Source of the DNA: Streptomyces sp. FIT100
GTDB lineage: Bacteria; Actinomycetota; Actinomycetes; Streptomycetales; Streptomycetaceae
Direction: 5' to 3'
Assembly: GCF_024584805.1 (NCBI RefSeq)
Contig: NZ_CP075715.1
Location: 2,592,001-2,656,000 of the forward strand
Length of the DNA stretch: 64,000 nucleotides
Position numbers and translations under genes: made by a program. This document shows, piece by piece, positions 52,320 through 61,585 of the stretch. Within the stretch, counting starts at the first letter, position 1. Every line of letters starts with the position of its first letter. The notes beneath the pieces were generated by a model. The model made no database searches. It was not told where the DNA came from and saw only the letters and a list, made by a program, of their open reading frames with translations.

Positions 52320-53299
52320 CTCGTTCCGTACTCGCCATCGACGCGGGCAACAGCAAGACCGACGTGGCCGTGGTCGGGACCGACGGATCGGTGCTCGGGA
52401 CCGCCCGCGGCGGCGGCTTCCAGCCGCCGGTGGTGGGCGTGGACGCGGCCATGCGGGTGCTCTCCGACACGGTGGAGCGAGCGGCCGCATCCGCCGGGGC
52501 GACCGCCCAGGACGGTCCGCTGCGCTTCGCGCACGTCTCCGCCTGCCTCGCCAACGCCGACCTCCCCGTCGAGGAGCAGGAGTTGACGGCCGCCCTGCGC
52601 GGACTCGGCTGGAGCCGCTCGGTCGAGGTGCGCAACGACACCTTCGCGATCCTGCGCGCCGGGGTCGAGGAGCCGCGCGGTGTGGCCGTCGTCTGCGGCG
52701 CCGGCATCAACTGCGTGGGGATGCTGCCCGACGGCCGCACGGCACGCTTCCCCGCCATCGGCAAGATCTCCGGCGACTGGGGCGGCGGCGCGGGCCTGGC
52801 GGAGGAGGCCCTGTGGTTCGCGGCGCGCGCCGAGGACGGCCGCGGCGAGGCGACGGAGCTCGCACGGACGCTCCCGGCGCACTTCGGTCTCGACTCGATG
52901 TACGCGCTGATCGAGGCCCTGCACCTGGGCCGTGTCCTGCCCGTCCGCAAACACGAGCTGACCCCGGTGCTCTTCGCGACCGCGGCCCGGGGCGACGGGG
53001 TCGCCGGCGCGATCGTCGACCGCCTCGCCGACGAAGTCGTGACGATGGCGACGGTGGCCCTCTCCCGACTCGGCCTCCTCGACGAGGAGGTCCCCGTCGT
53101 CCTCGGGGGCAGCGTCCTCTCCGCCGGCCACCCACGCCTCGACACCCGCATCACCTCCCTCCTCTCCGCCCGCGCCCCCAAGGCCGCGCCCTCCGTGGTC
53201 ACTTCGCCCCCGGTCCTGGGCGCAGCCCTGCTGGCGCTGGACCACGTGGGCACGGAGGAGGAGGCCCGGGCGGGACTGCGGGCGCACTACGGGGCCTAG
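52310..53299 (+). CDS. csnK: BadF/BadG-type sugar kinase CsnK (N-acetylglucosamine kinase-like)
   Basis: 329 residues of the ASKHA kinase superfamily. The ATP-phosphate loop is VLAIDAGNSKTDVAVV, a second phosphate region VAVVCGAGINCVG, then ISGDWGGGAGLAEEAL, and the adenosine motif PVVLGGSVLSAGHP. It likely phosphorylates the amino sugar released by CsnH. GTG 52310 is chosen because CAGGAG lies eight bases before it; GTG 52316 is an alternative. It overlaps csnH by ten bases and ends the operon. No clear terminator follows. Confidence 0.88.
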   Translation: MGVTRSVLAIDAGNSKTDVAVVGTDGSVLGTARGGGFQPPVVGVDAAMRVLSDTVERAAASAGATAQDGPLRFAHVSACLANADLPVEEQELTAALRGLGWSRSVEVRNDTFAILRAGVEEPRGVAVVCGAGINCVGMLPDGRTARFPAIGKISGDWGGGAGLAEEALWFAARAEDGRGEATELARTLPAHFGLDSMYALIEALHLGRVLPVRKHELTPVLFATAARGDGVAGAIVDRLADEVVTMATVALSRLGLLDEEVPVVLGGSVLSAGHPRLDTRITSLLSARAPKAAPSVVTSPPVLGAALLALDHVGTEEEARAGLRAHYGA

Positions 53300-53499
53300 G
53301 GTCCGGCGGAGTTCACCCTCCTGGAAGGGAACCGATCGGGCGCGGGCAGCGTATTCAAGGTGGGGAACACACGAGATACCCCGAGATCCAGTGAATCCTG
53401 GGTGTGGATGTCCGCCCCTGCGGCCATACTGCTGGCCAGGCCACCGTCCCCGCCTCCGCGGGGCGCGGGGCGCCGTCAGTGACCGAGGGGGAGGTCGAG

Positions 53500-54921
53500 G
53501 TGACACACACGCCGAGCGCGGGGCCGCCCGCGCCACCCGCGCCGCCGCCGGTGCCGGTGCCGGGATCGAGCCCGTCGGGCGACCGGTCCGCGGCGCCTCC
53601 CGGGGCGCTCCCCCGCCGCACCGCCTGGGCCGAGACCACGGAGCGACTGCGCGCGGCGGCGACGACGGAGCCGGGCCGACTTCGCATCATCGGTGCCGTA
53701 CTGGCCGCGCTCGTCGTGGCGTTCGGCGCCGTCACCGCCTTCGAGATCTCCGACCGCGCCTCCGCCGCCGATGACGTGGTCGGCCGCAGCCAGCCGCTGA
53801 GCGCCGACGCCGCGAGCATCTACCGCTCGCTGGCCGACGCCGACACGGCCGCGGCGAGCGGTTTCCTCGCCGGCGCCCAGGAGCCCGCCGAAGTCCGCGA
53901 GCGCTATCGCGAGGACATCGCCACCGCCTCCCGTCTGCTGGTCAAGGCGGCGGCGAACACGGAGGGTTCGTCCGCGTCGGGCAGCTACATAGCCGAGCTC
54001 AACGAGCAGCTGCCCCGCTACACGGGCCTGGTCGAGCGGGCCCGCGCCAACAACCGCCAGGGCCTCCCCCTCGGCGGCGCCTATCTGCGCTATGCGAACC
54101 AGCAGATGACGACCGAGCTGCTGCCCGCCGCCCAGAAGCTGTACGAGGCGGAGACCGCCCGCCTCGACGCGGACCACGAAGCGGCCCGCGTCTGGCCGTT
54201 CCTGTCGCTGGGCCTCGGGGTCGCGGCGCTCGGTGTGCTGTTCTGGTCGCAGCGCCGCACCTACGAGCGGACGAACCGGGTGTTCAACCACGGGCTGCTC
54301 GCGGCCACCGCCGCCTCCGTGGTCGTCCTGCTGTGGCTGGCCGTCGGCGACGCCGTGGCCAGGGCCGAACTGAACGACGCCCGGGCGCACGGCCAGGAGT
54401 CGCTGAAGGTCCTGAACGACGCCCGGATCAACAGCCTGAAGGCCCGGGCGAACGAGAACCTGACGCTGGTCGCACGGGGCGCGGTGCTCACCGCCGACGG
54501 CAGGAGCGACAAGTACGAGACGGACTACAAGGCGGGCATGGACCGGCTCAGCGCCGCGCTCGGCCACGCCGAGGACCTCGCCGACGACGACGCGGGGCGC
54601 ACCCCGGTCGCGGCGGCCGCCTCCGCGGTCTCCGAGTGGCGGACCCGCCACACGTCGGCCAGCGACACCGACAAGGCCGGGGACTACGAGGGCGCCCTGG
54701 CCAAGGTGATCGGCGGAAAGGAGTCCACGGGGCAGTCCTTCGACCGGGTGGACACCGCCCTGGAGGAGGCACTCGACCATGAGCAGGACGAGTTCACCAG
54801 GTCGGCGCTGGACGGCCGCGGCGCCCTGACCGGGCTGCCGGCCGGGGCGGCGGTCCTGGCCGTGCTGGGCGCGGCGGGCGCGGTCCTGGGCATGGGCCGC
54901 AGGCTTTCGGAGTACCGGTGA
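53500..54921 (+). CDS. glnX: GlnX-like transmembrane sensor protein
   Basis: 473 residues. Four helices are visible: RIIGAVLAALVVAFGAVTAF, VWPFLSLGLGVAALGVLFW, LLAATAASVVVLLWLAV and a final AGAAVLAVLGAAGAVLGMG. Between helices 1-2 and 3-4 lie two long, helical extracytoplasmic segments rich in Ala, Asp and Glu. This four-helix, two-bundle design and the place in front of glnH and pknG match mycobacterial GlnX, which relays amino-acid binding by GlnH to PknG. GTG 53500 is preceded by GGGGGAGG at five bases. Its stop overlaps an in-frame GTG of the next gene. Confidence 0.8.
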   Translation: MTHTPSAGPPAPPAPPPVPVPGSSPSGDRSAAPPGALPRRTAWAETTERLRAAATTEPGRLRIIGAVLAALVVAFGAVTAFEISDRASAADDVVGRSQPLSADAASIYRSLADADTAAASGFLAGAQEPAEVRERYREDIATASRLLVKAAANTEGSSASGSYIAELNEQLPRYTGLVERARANNRQGLPLGGAYLRYANQQMTTELLPAAQKLYEAETARLDADHEAARVWPFLSLGLGVAALGVLFWSQRRTYERTNRVFNHGLLAATAASVVVLLWLAVGDAVARAELNDARAHGQESLKVLNDARINSLKARANENLTLVARGAVLTADGRSDKYETDYKAGMDRLSAALGHAEDLADDDAGRTPVAAAASAVSEWRTRHTSASDTDKAGDYEGALAKVIGGKESTGQSFDRVDTALEEALDHEQDEFTRSALDGRGALTGLPAGAAVLAVLGAAGAVLGMGRRLSEYR

Positions 54922-54932
54922 GAGGGGGAGGG

Positions 54933-56015
54933 ATGACGGACGGCATGCCGGGCGGGGCGCGGGAAGCGGCTCGCACGCCCTGGACCGGCCGGCGGGGCCT
55001 TGCGCGCAGGCTGCGCGGCTGGGGCGGTGTCGCCGGGATGGCAGTGGCCTGTGCGCTGACCGCTTCGCTGACGCTGCTGCCGCTCTCGCACGGCGCCGGC
55101 ACCGGCACCGGCACCACCGACCCGGCCCCGCCCGGGACGACGGGCTCCCGCTCGGCCGCCGCGGTCCCCGCCAAGGCGGACGAGTGCAGTGACCCGGAGG
55201 CGTCGCTCCAGCCGTCCGCAGCGGACGGTCCGGCGATCGCCGCGATCAAGCAGCGCGGCAAGCTGATCGTCGGCGTCGACCAGAACAGCTACCGGTGGGG
55301 CTACCGCACGGCGGACGGCAAGCTGGAGGGCTTCGACATCGATCTGGCCCGGGCCATCGCCGAGGACGTCCTGGGCGACCCGGAGGCCGTCATCTTCCGG
55401 GCCATCCCCACCAACCAGCGGATCTCCGCACTCGACAACGGCACGGTCGACCTCGTCGTCCGTACGATGACGATCAACTGCGCCCGGATCGAGCAGGTCG
55501 CCTTCTCCACCGCGTACTTCCAGACCGGACAGCAGGTGCTCGCCCCCCGCGAGTCCCCCATCACCGGGTACGACAAGTCCCTGGCGGGCCGCCGGGTGTG
55601 CTCGGCCGAGGGTTCGACGGCCTACGAGGCGCTGGAGAAGCAGTCGTTCGGCGCGGTCTTCCAGGACGAGGACGACGGCGGACCGGGCGACAGGGACCGG
55701 CTCACGGTCTCCAACCAGCTGGACTGCCTGGTCCGTCTCCAGCTCGGTGAGGTCGATGCGGTCGTGACGGACGCCGCCCTCGCGGCGGGCCAGGCGGCGC
55801 AGGATCCGGCCGTCGAACTGAAAGGCGGCGGGCCTTTCACCACCGAGTACTACGGTGTGGCCGCCAGACTGGGCAAGGACGACCTCGTCCGCCGGGTCAA
55901 CAAGGTGCTCGTCGACTACCGCAACGGCCCCTGGATGGCGGCGTACACGAAGTGGCTCCAGGCGGACCTTCCCGGAATATCCGGCCCGCCGGCGCCGAAG
56001 TACCGGGACAATTGA
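54933..56015 (+). CDS. glnH: GlnH-like glutamate/aspartate-binding protein
   Basis: 360 residues. A hydrophobic segment near the N-terminus (GVAGMAVACALTASLTLLPL) works as signal or anchor; the Cys in AVAC sits within it rather than in a good lipobox. From residue 100 on is a type 2 periplasmic-binding domain: IKQRGKLIVGVDQNSY, GFDIDLARAIAEDVLGD, DLVVRTMTINCARIEQVAFS, and a Cys pair (RRVCSAEGST, QLDCLVRLQ) that could form a disulfide. Mycobacterial GlnH binds Asp/Glu and signals to PknG. ATG 54933 follows GAGGGGGAGGG; GTG 54918, coupled to glnX, is the alternative. Confidence 0.85.
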   Translation: MTDGMPGGAREAARTPWTGRRGLARRLRGWGGVAGMAVACALTASLTLLPLSHGAGTGTGTTDPAPPGTTGSRSAAAVPAKADECSDPEASLQPSAADGPAIAAIKQRGKLIVGVDQNSYRWGYRTADGKLEGFDIDLARAIAEDVLGDPEAVIFRAIPTNQRISALDNGTVDLVVRTMTINCARIEQVAFSTAYFQTGQQVLAPRESPITGYDKSLAGRRVCSAEGSTAYEALEKQSFGAVFQDEDDGGPGDRDRLTVSNQLDCLVRLQLGEVDAVVTDAALAAGQAAQDPAVELKGGGPFTTEYYGVAARLGKDDLVRRVNKVLVDYRNGPWMAAYTKWLQADLPGISGPPAPKYRDN

Positions 56016-56068
56016 GCCGGGACTATGGAGACCGCATCAGCCGAGCGGCAAGAGCGGAGAGGTGATCG

Positions 56069-57373
56069 ATGGGCGTCGCGGGACCCCCTGGGCCGGTGAT
56101 GGACCGGGACGAGGTGGACCGTGCGCTGGCGCGGCTCGGTGAGGAGCACGAGGCGATAGAGACCTCGCTCCTCGCCCTGCAGGACCATGCGGGCCGCAGG
56201 CTCCTGGAGGGCGCCGAGCTCACGGGTGTCACCAAGGACCGCTGGACCGCCGCGGAGCAGGCGATCACGCTGCTGTGGGGCTACTTCGACGCGTACACGG
56301 CGGCGCTGACCGCCGCGTGTGAGCTGCGCGCCCGGCGCCGCTGGCCGAACCGGGACGACCTGGTCGCCCTGACCGACCGGCTGCGCGGCCCGAGCATCAC
56401 CGTCGCGAGCGGCGCCGCGCATCCGCCGGTGTCGCTGACCGGACCCGCCAAGCTCTCCGAGCGGTTCACGCTGGAGGAGCTCGTGAGCCGGATGAACCAG
56501 CTGTACGCACGCTCGCTCGACATGGTCGTGGCCGCCGACGCGGTCTGGTCCGCGCTGCCCGCCCGGATCGATCTGCTCTCCGCCGAGCTCCAGCGCACGC
56601 GCTCGCTCGCCCATTCCGTGGGGGTGCGGCCGGGGGAGCACCCGGCCGGCGACGATCTGGAGTCGATCACCCACGAGTTGGCCGCGCTGCGCGCGCAGGT
56701 GGTGTCGGACCCGCTGGCGTTCTGGGCTCCCGCGCCGGTCAGTTCGGCGCCCGGCGGGGGCCGTCCCGACACGGACCGGTACGACCGGGCGGCCCGTGCC
56801 CTGGAGGACGTGCGCCGGGAGATCGAAGCGGTGCTCGCGGTGCGGCAGGACTCCGAGGAGCGGCTGTTCCGGCTGCGGGACGTGCTCTCGCGGGCGGACC
56901 GCACCCTCGCGGAGGCACGCGCCGCCCGCGGCGAGGTGCTGGCGAAGATCGCAGCCTCCGAGGTCCCGGCCGTCAGCGGCCCGCCGACGGCCCTCCAGGA
57001 ACGGCTCGCCACGGCCGCGGAGTACCGCCGCCATGCGCGGTGGCACCGGCTCTCACCGCTGCTGGAGTCGCTGGAGCGGGAGGCCGAGGACGAACTGATG
57101 CGCGCTCGCGAGTCGTTGACGGCGGTGACGGCACCGCTGGCGGTCCGCGCCGAGCTGCGGGGCCGCCTCGACGCGTACAAGGCGAAGGTCGCCCGCCACG
57201 GCATGGCGGAGGACCCGCCGCTGATCGAGCGCTACGACGCGGCCCGCCGCATGCTGTGGAGCGCGCCCTGCGATCTGCGGGCCGCCGAGCAGGCGGTGCT
57301 GCGCTATCAGCAGGCCGCGGCGGAAGCCCTGGTTCCGAGGCAGTCGGGGCCGGTCGACCGGAGAGGCCAGTAG
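56069..57373 (+). CDS. Alpha-helical, coiled-coil-rich cytoplasmic protein of unknown function
   Basis: 434 residues, no signal or membrane segment, almost entirely predicted helix with Leu/Ala/Glu/Arg heptad-like stretches (for example RALEDVRREIEAVLAVRQDS and EERLFRLRDVLSRADRTLAE). I do not recognise a family. It sits between glnH and pknG, 53 bases after one and 8 before the other, so it is almost certainly expressed with them. It could be an adaptor between the membrane sensor and the kinase; that is inference only. ATG 56069 follows GAGAGG. Confidence 0.72.
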   Translation: MGVAGPPGPVMDRDEVDRALARLGEEHEAIETSLLALQDHAGRRLLEGAELTGVTKDRWTAAEQAITLLWGYFDAYTAALTAACELRARRRWPNRDDLVALTDRLRGPSITVASGAAHPPVSLTGPAKLSERFTLEELVSRMNQLYARSLDMVVAADAVWSALPARIDLLSAELQRTRSLAHSVGVRPGEHPAGDDLESITHELAALRAQVVSDPLAFWAPAPVSSAPGGGRPDTDRYDRAARALEDVRREIEAVLAVRQDSEERLFRLRDVLSRADRTLAEARAARGEVLAKIAASEVPAVSGPPTALQERLATAAEYRRHARWHRLSPLLESLEREAEDELMRARESLTAVTAPLAVRAELRGRLDAYKAKVARHGMAEDPPLIERYDAARRMLWSAPCDLRAAEQAVLRYQQAAAEALVPRQSGPVDRRGQ

Positions 57374-57381
57374 GGGGAATC

Positions 57382-60162
57382 GTGAGTGCAACCACCCAAT
57401 GCGTGCGCCCCGGCTGCGCGGGGACGTACGAGGACGTCGGCGGCGGCGAGCTCTACTGCGACACGTGCGGGCTCGCCCCGGCTGCCGATCCCCGCTCCGG
57501 GGCCGGATCCGGGGCTGCTGCCGGGCCCGGGGCCGAGGCCGGACCGGTCGCGTCCTCCTGCCAGCGGCCCGGCTGCGACGGCTCGTACGAGGACGTGGGC
57601 GGCGGCGAGCTGTACTGCGACACCTGCGGGCTCGCCCCGGTGGTCTCGGTGAACGGTGCGCTGTCCTCCCCGCCCACCGGGATCACCGCGGGGGGCAACA
57701 GCGGCTCCGCGCCGAGCGGTGTGCGTTCGTCGTCGCGCTCGTCGTCACGGTCCTCGCGCTCGTCGCGTTCCTCGCGCTCGTCGACCTCCCGGCGGTCGGT
57801 CTCGGGCCGGCTTTCGCGGTCGCTGTCCGGCCGCAGCACCGGCCGTTCCGTGTCGGTCCGCAGCTCCGGTTCCACGGCGTCGCCCTCCGGCCGCAACCGG
57901 CTCGGTGCGGGCCTGGTCACCGTGCCGGACGTGCCGCGCCCCGACCCGCGCTCCGCCGTGATGGAGAACCCCGAGGTCCCCGAGCGGAAGCGCTTCTGCA
58001 GCCGCAGCGACTGCGGCGCCCCGGTCGGACGTGCCCGCGGCGAGCGCCCGGGACGCACGGAGGGCTTCTGCACCAAGTGCGGCCACCCGTACTCGTTCGT
58101 GCCGAAGCTGCGCGAGGGCGACATCGTGCACGGGCAGTACGAGGTCGCGGGGTGCCTGGCCCACGGCGGACTCGGCTGGATCTATCTCGCCGTCGACCGT
58201 GCCGTCTCCGACCGCTGGGTCGTCCTCAAGGGCCTCCTCGACACCGGCGACCAGGACGCCATGACCGCGGCGATCTCGGAGCGGCGCTTCCTCGCGGAGA
58301 TCGAGCACTCCAACATCGTCCGCATCTACAACTTCGTGGAGCACCTCGACCAGCGGACGGGATCGCTCGACGGCTACATCGTCATGGAGTACGTCGGCGG
58401 CAAGTCCCTCAAGGAGATCGCGAACGGTCGGCGGACCGCCGACGGCAGGCGCGACCCGCTGCCGGTCGAGCAGGCGTGCGCGTACGGGATCGAGGCCCTG
58501 GAGGCGCTCGGGCATCTGCACAGCCGCAATCTGCTCTACTGCGACTTCAAGGTCGACAACGCGATCCAGACCGAGGACCAGCTCAAGCTCATCGACATGG
58601 GCGCGGTGCGGAGGATGGACGACGAGGAGTCGGCGATCTACGGCACGGTGGGGTACCAGGCGCCGGAGGTCGCGGAGCTCGGCCCTTCGGTCGCCTCGGA
58701 CCTGTACACGGTGGCGCGCACGCTCGCCGTGCTGACCTTCGACTTCCAGGGCTACACGAACGTGTTCGTGGACTCCCTCCCCGACCCGGGCAACATCGAG
58801 GTCTTCCGGACCTACGAGTCCTTCTACCGTCTCCTCGTCCGCGCGACCGACCCGGACCCGGCGCGCCGGTTCGCCTCCGCCCAGGAGATGGCCGACCAGC
58901 TGACCGGGGTGCTCCGCGAGGTCGTCGCCCTCCAGACCGGCCGCCCGCGCCCGTCGCTGTCGACGCTGTTCGGACCGGAACTGCGGGTGACGGACACGGA
59001 GTTGTTCGCGGAGCTGGACGGCGAGGTGTCGGCCCTGGGGGCGCGCCGGGCGGCCCGGAAGCGCGGTCGCGGCGCGGCCGCCGGAGCCGCCGGAGCCGCC
59101 GGAACTACCGCTTCCGCGCCCGCGCGGACCGCGCTGCCGCGGCCCCGTTCCGAGGCGTCCCTGCCCGCGCCTGTGCCCGTGCCCGTAGCCGTAGCCGTAG
59201 CCGTGCCCGTACCGACGGAAGGCGTCGCGGTGCCGCAGCTCGCCGGGCTCGACGCGCGGGCGACAGCGCTGGCGCTCCCGGTGCCCCGGGTCGACGCGAA
59301 CGACCCGAACGCCGGGTTCCTCGCGGGTCTGATGGCGTCCGCGCCGACCGAGCTGATCACCGCGCTGCACGCCGCGCCCGCGAGCTCGGTGGAACTGCGG
59401 CTGCGGGAGCTGCGCGCCCGTCTGGAGATGGGCGAGTTCGGCTCGGCGACGACTTCACTGACCGAACTGGAGTCCAGGCACCCCGACGACTGGCGGGTCG
59501 TCTGGTACCGCGGCGTGGCCTCCCTCGCGACCGGTGACCACGAGACCGCCGCGCTGTCCTTCGACGCGATCTACGACGCCTTCCCCGGTGAGGCGGCCCC
59601 CAAGCTCGCGCTCGGCGTCTGCGCCGAGGTGCTGGGCCAGTTGGACAACGCGGCGGAGTACTACCGGCTCGTGTGGACGACGGACCCGAGCTTCGTCAGC
59701 GCCGCCTTCGGCCTCGCCCGGGTGCAGCTCGCCTCGGGCGACCGCGCCGGCGCCGTGCGGACACTGGAGTCGGTGCCGGAGGCGTCGATCCACTACACGG
59801 CCGCGCGCGTCGCCGCCGTCCGGGCGAGGCTGCGCCGGCGCGCCGCCCACGATCCGCTGATCGACGATCTGACGGCGGCCGCGGACCAGGTCGTCTCGCT
59901 GGACGGGTTCGGCCTGGACGCGGTGCGCAGGGAGCAGTTGTCCACAGAGGTCCTGGGCACCGCCCTGGACTGGGTACTCTCCGGTAGTCCCGGGGCCCGG
60001 CCCGCCGCGACCGTCCTGCTCGGCAGCGAACTGGACGAGCGCGGGCTGCGCTTCGGCCTTGAACGCTCGTTCCGGGTGCTCGCCCGGCTCGCCCGGCACG
60101 GCGAGGAGCGCATCGAACTGGTGGAGCGGGCCAACCGTTTCCGCCCCCGGACGTGGGTGTGA
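57382..60162 (+). CDS. pknG: PknG-type serine/threonine protein kinase with duplicated zinc ribbon
   Basis: 926 residues. Order: two near-identical zinc-ribbon motifs (Cys7/12/26/29 and Cys60/65/79/82), a Ser/Arg low-complexity linker, a rubredoxin-like site (Cys206/211/230/233), the kinase domain, an Ala/Pro/Val linker and a TPR region (from about 650), as in PknG. Kinase residues: Gly loop AHGGLGWIY, Lys283, catalytic Asp388 in YCDFKVDN (HRD is replaced, as in PknG), and Asp405 in IDMG instead of DFG. PknG kinases phosphorylate FHA proteins that control glutamate metabolism. GTG 57382 follows AGGGGG. Stop and next start nearly touch. Confidence 0.92.
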   Translation: MSATTQCVRPGCAGTYEDVGGGELYCDTCGLAPAADPRSGAGSGAAAGPGAEAGPVASSCQRPGCDGSYEDVGGGELYCDTCGLAPVVSVNGALSSPPTGITAGGNSGSAPSGVRSSSRSSSRSSRSSRSSRSSTSRRSVSGRLSRSLSGRSTGRSVSVRSSGSTASPSGRNRLGAGLVTVPDVPRPDPRSAVMENPEVPERKRFCSRSDCGAPVGRARGERPGRTEGFCTKCGHPYSFVPKLREGDIVHGQYEVAGCLAHGGLGWIYLAVDRAVSDRWVVLKGLLDTGDQDAMTAAISERRFLAEIEHSNIVRIYNFVEHLDQRTGSLDGYIVMEYVGGKSLKEIANGRRTADGRRDPLPVEQACAYGIEALEALGHLHSRNLLYCDFKVDNAIQTEDQLKLIDMGAVRRMDDEESAIYGTVGYQAPEVAELGPSVASDLYTVARTLAVLTFDFQGYTNVFVDSLPDPGNIEVFRTYESFYRLLVRATDPDPARRFASAQEMADQLTGVLREVVALQTGRPRPSLSTLFGPELRVTDTELFAELDGEVSALGARRAARKRGRGAAAGAAGAAGTTASAPARTALPRPRSEASLPAPVPVPVAVAVAVPVPTEGVAVPQLAGLDARATALALPVPRVDANDPNAGFLAGLMASAPTELITALHAAPASSVELRLRELRARLEMGEFGSATTSLTELESRHPDDWRVVWYRGVASLATGDHETAALSFDAIYDAFPGEAAPKLALGVCAEVLGQLDNAAEYYRLVWTTDPSFVSAAFGLARVQLASGDRAGAVRTLESVPEASIHYTAARVAAVRARLRRRAAHDPLIDDLTAAADQVVSLDGFGLDAVRREQLSTEVLGTALDWVLSGSPGARPAATVLLGSELDERGLRFGLERSFRVLARLARHGEERIELVERANRFRPRTWV

Positions 60163-60165
60163 GTG

Positions 60166-61494
60166 ATGGACCGGATGCACCAGCTCTCGGCGTGCCCCAG
60201 CTGCGAGGAGCCCCTGGAGGCGACCGACCGGTTCTGCGGAGCGTGCGGATACGACCTCTCGGCCGTGCCCGAGCCGCCGCAGGACCAGCCCACGATCGCC
60301 ATCGGCGCCGGTGGCCGTCCCCGGCCGGCGAAGGGGGTGCGCTACGACGGCCCGGACCACGTGCTCCCGGCACAGGGCCAGGCCCAGGGCCAGGGCCAAG
60401 TTCCTGCCCCGCCCACTGCTGCCCCGCCCGCCCCTGCCCCACCCGCTCCTGCCGCGAACACCGCGTCCGCTTCGGGTGACTTCGAGCTCGCCGCACCCGA
60501 CCCCCGCGCCGCCGCGGTCCCGGGCCCCGGGACCGCCCCCGCCCCCGCTCCCGCACCGGCGCCCCCCGCCGGCACGAAGCTCTGCGTGGCCTGCCGCGCC
60601 GGCCGTGTCGACCCCGACGGCTACTGCGAGAACTGCGGGCACGCCCAGCCCCGCGAGCGTGACCACATGGAGCAGGAGATCGGCTCGGTCGCCGCCGTCA
60701 GCGACCGCGGGCTGCGCCACCACCGCAACGAGGACGCGTTCGCCGTCTCCTCGACGGCCCTTCCGGACGGCTCCCCCGCCGTCATCGCGATCGTCTGCGA
60801 CGGCGTCTCATCGGCGACCCGCCCGGACGACGCCTCCGCGGCCGCCGCCCGCGTGGCCGACGAGTCGCTGCGGGAGTCGCTGCCCCGAGGCACCCACCCG
60901 CAGCAGGCGATGCACGAGGCGATCGTCGCGGCGGCCGAGGCGGTCAACGCGCTGGCCTCCGCGCCCACGGAGGCCATGGAGCACGACCCGCACCGCCACC
61001 AGAACGCGCCGGCGTGCACCCTCGTGGGCGCCGTCGCCGCGGCCGGGCTGCTGATCGTGGGCTGGGTCGGCGACAGCCGGGCGTACTGGGTGCCCGACGA
61101 CCGCGGCGGCCGCCCCGCCCGGCTCACCGAGGACGACTCCTGGGCGGCCCAGATGGTCGCCGCCGGGCTGATGACCGAGACCGAGGCGTACGCGGACGAG
61201 CGCGCCCACGCCATCACGGGCTGGCTCGGAGCGGACGCGTACGAACTGGAGCCGCACACCGCCGCCTTCAAGCCGGACCGCCCCGGCGTGGTCGTGGTCT
61301 GCACCGACGGCCTGTGGAACTACGCGGAGGCCGCCGAGGAGATGGCGCGGGTCCTGCCGCAGGACGCGGCGGACCGTCCGCTCGGCGCGGCCCAGGTGCT
61401 GGTCGGGCACGCGCTGGACGGCGGCGGCCACGACAACGTAACAGTGGCCGTGCTCCCGTTCGACGTACCGCAGCAAGGGGCAGGATCGGCCTGA
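60166..61494 (+). CDS. PP2C-type protein phosphatase with zinc ribbons
   Basis: 442 residues. The N-terminus holds zinc ribbon 1 (CPSC, then CGAC), a Pro/Ala/Gln linker, and zinc ribbon 2 (CVAC, then CENC), followed by a PP2C domain: SDRGLRHHRNEDAFAV, IAIVCDGVSS, VGWVGDSRAYWV, VVCTDGLWNY and HDNVTVAVL supply the metal-binding Asp residues. It probably removes phosphate from PknG substrates or from PknG itself. ATG 60166 lies three bases after the pknG stop; GTG 60163 is equally possible. Confidence 0.9.
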   Translation: MDRMHQLSACPSCEEPLEATDRFCGACGYDLSAVPEPPQDQPTIAIGAGGRPRPAKGVRYDGPDHVLPAQGQAQGQGQVPAPPTAAPPAPAPPAPAANTASASGDFELAAPDPRAAAVPGPGTAPAPAPAPAPPAGTKLCVACRAGRVDPDGYCENCGHAQPRERDHMEQEIGSVAAVSDRGLRHHRNEDAFAVSSTALPDGSPAVIAIVCDGVSSATRPDDASAAAARVADESLRESLPRGTHPQQAMHEAIVAAAEAVNALASAPTEAMEHDPHRHQNAPACTLVGAVAAAGLLIVGWVGDSRAYWVPDDRGGRPARLTEDDSWAAQMVAAGLMTETEAYADERAHAITGWLGADAYELEPHTAAFKPDRPGVVVVCTDGLWNYAEAAEEMARVLPQDAADRPLGAAQVLVGHALDGGGHDNVTVAVLPFDVPQQGAGSA

Positions 61495-61585
61495 ACAAGG
61501 CCTGTGTCATACCTGGTTGTTCGTCTGGTGCCTGCCGGGTGTCCGTCTGTTCTGTCTGTTACGTGGAGCCAAGGAGCCCCATCGG

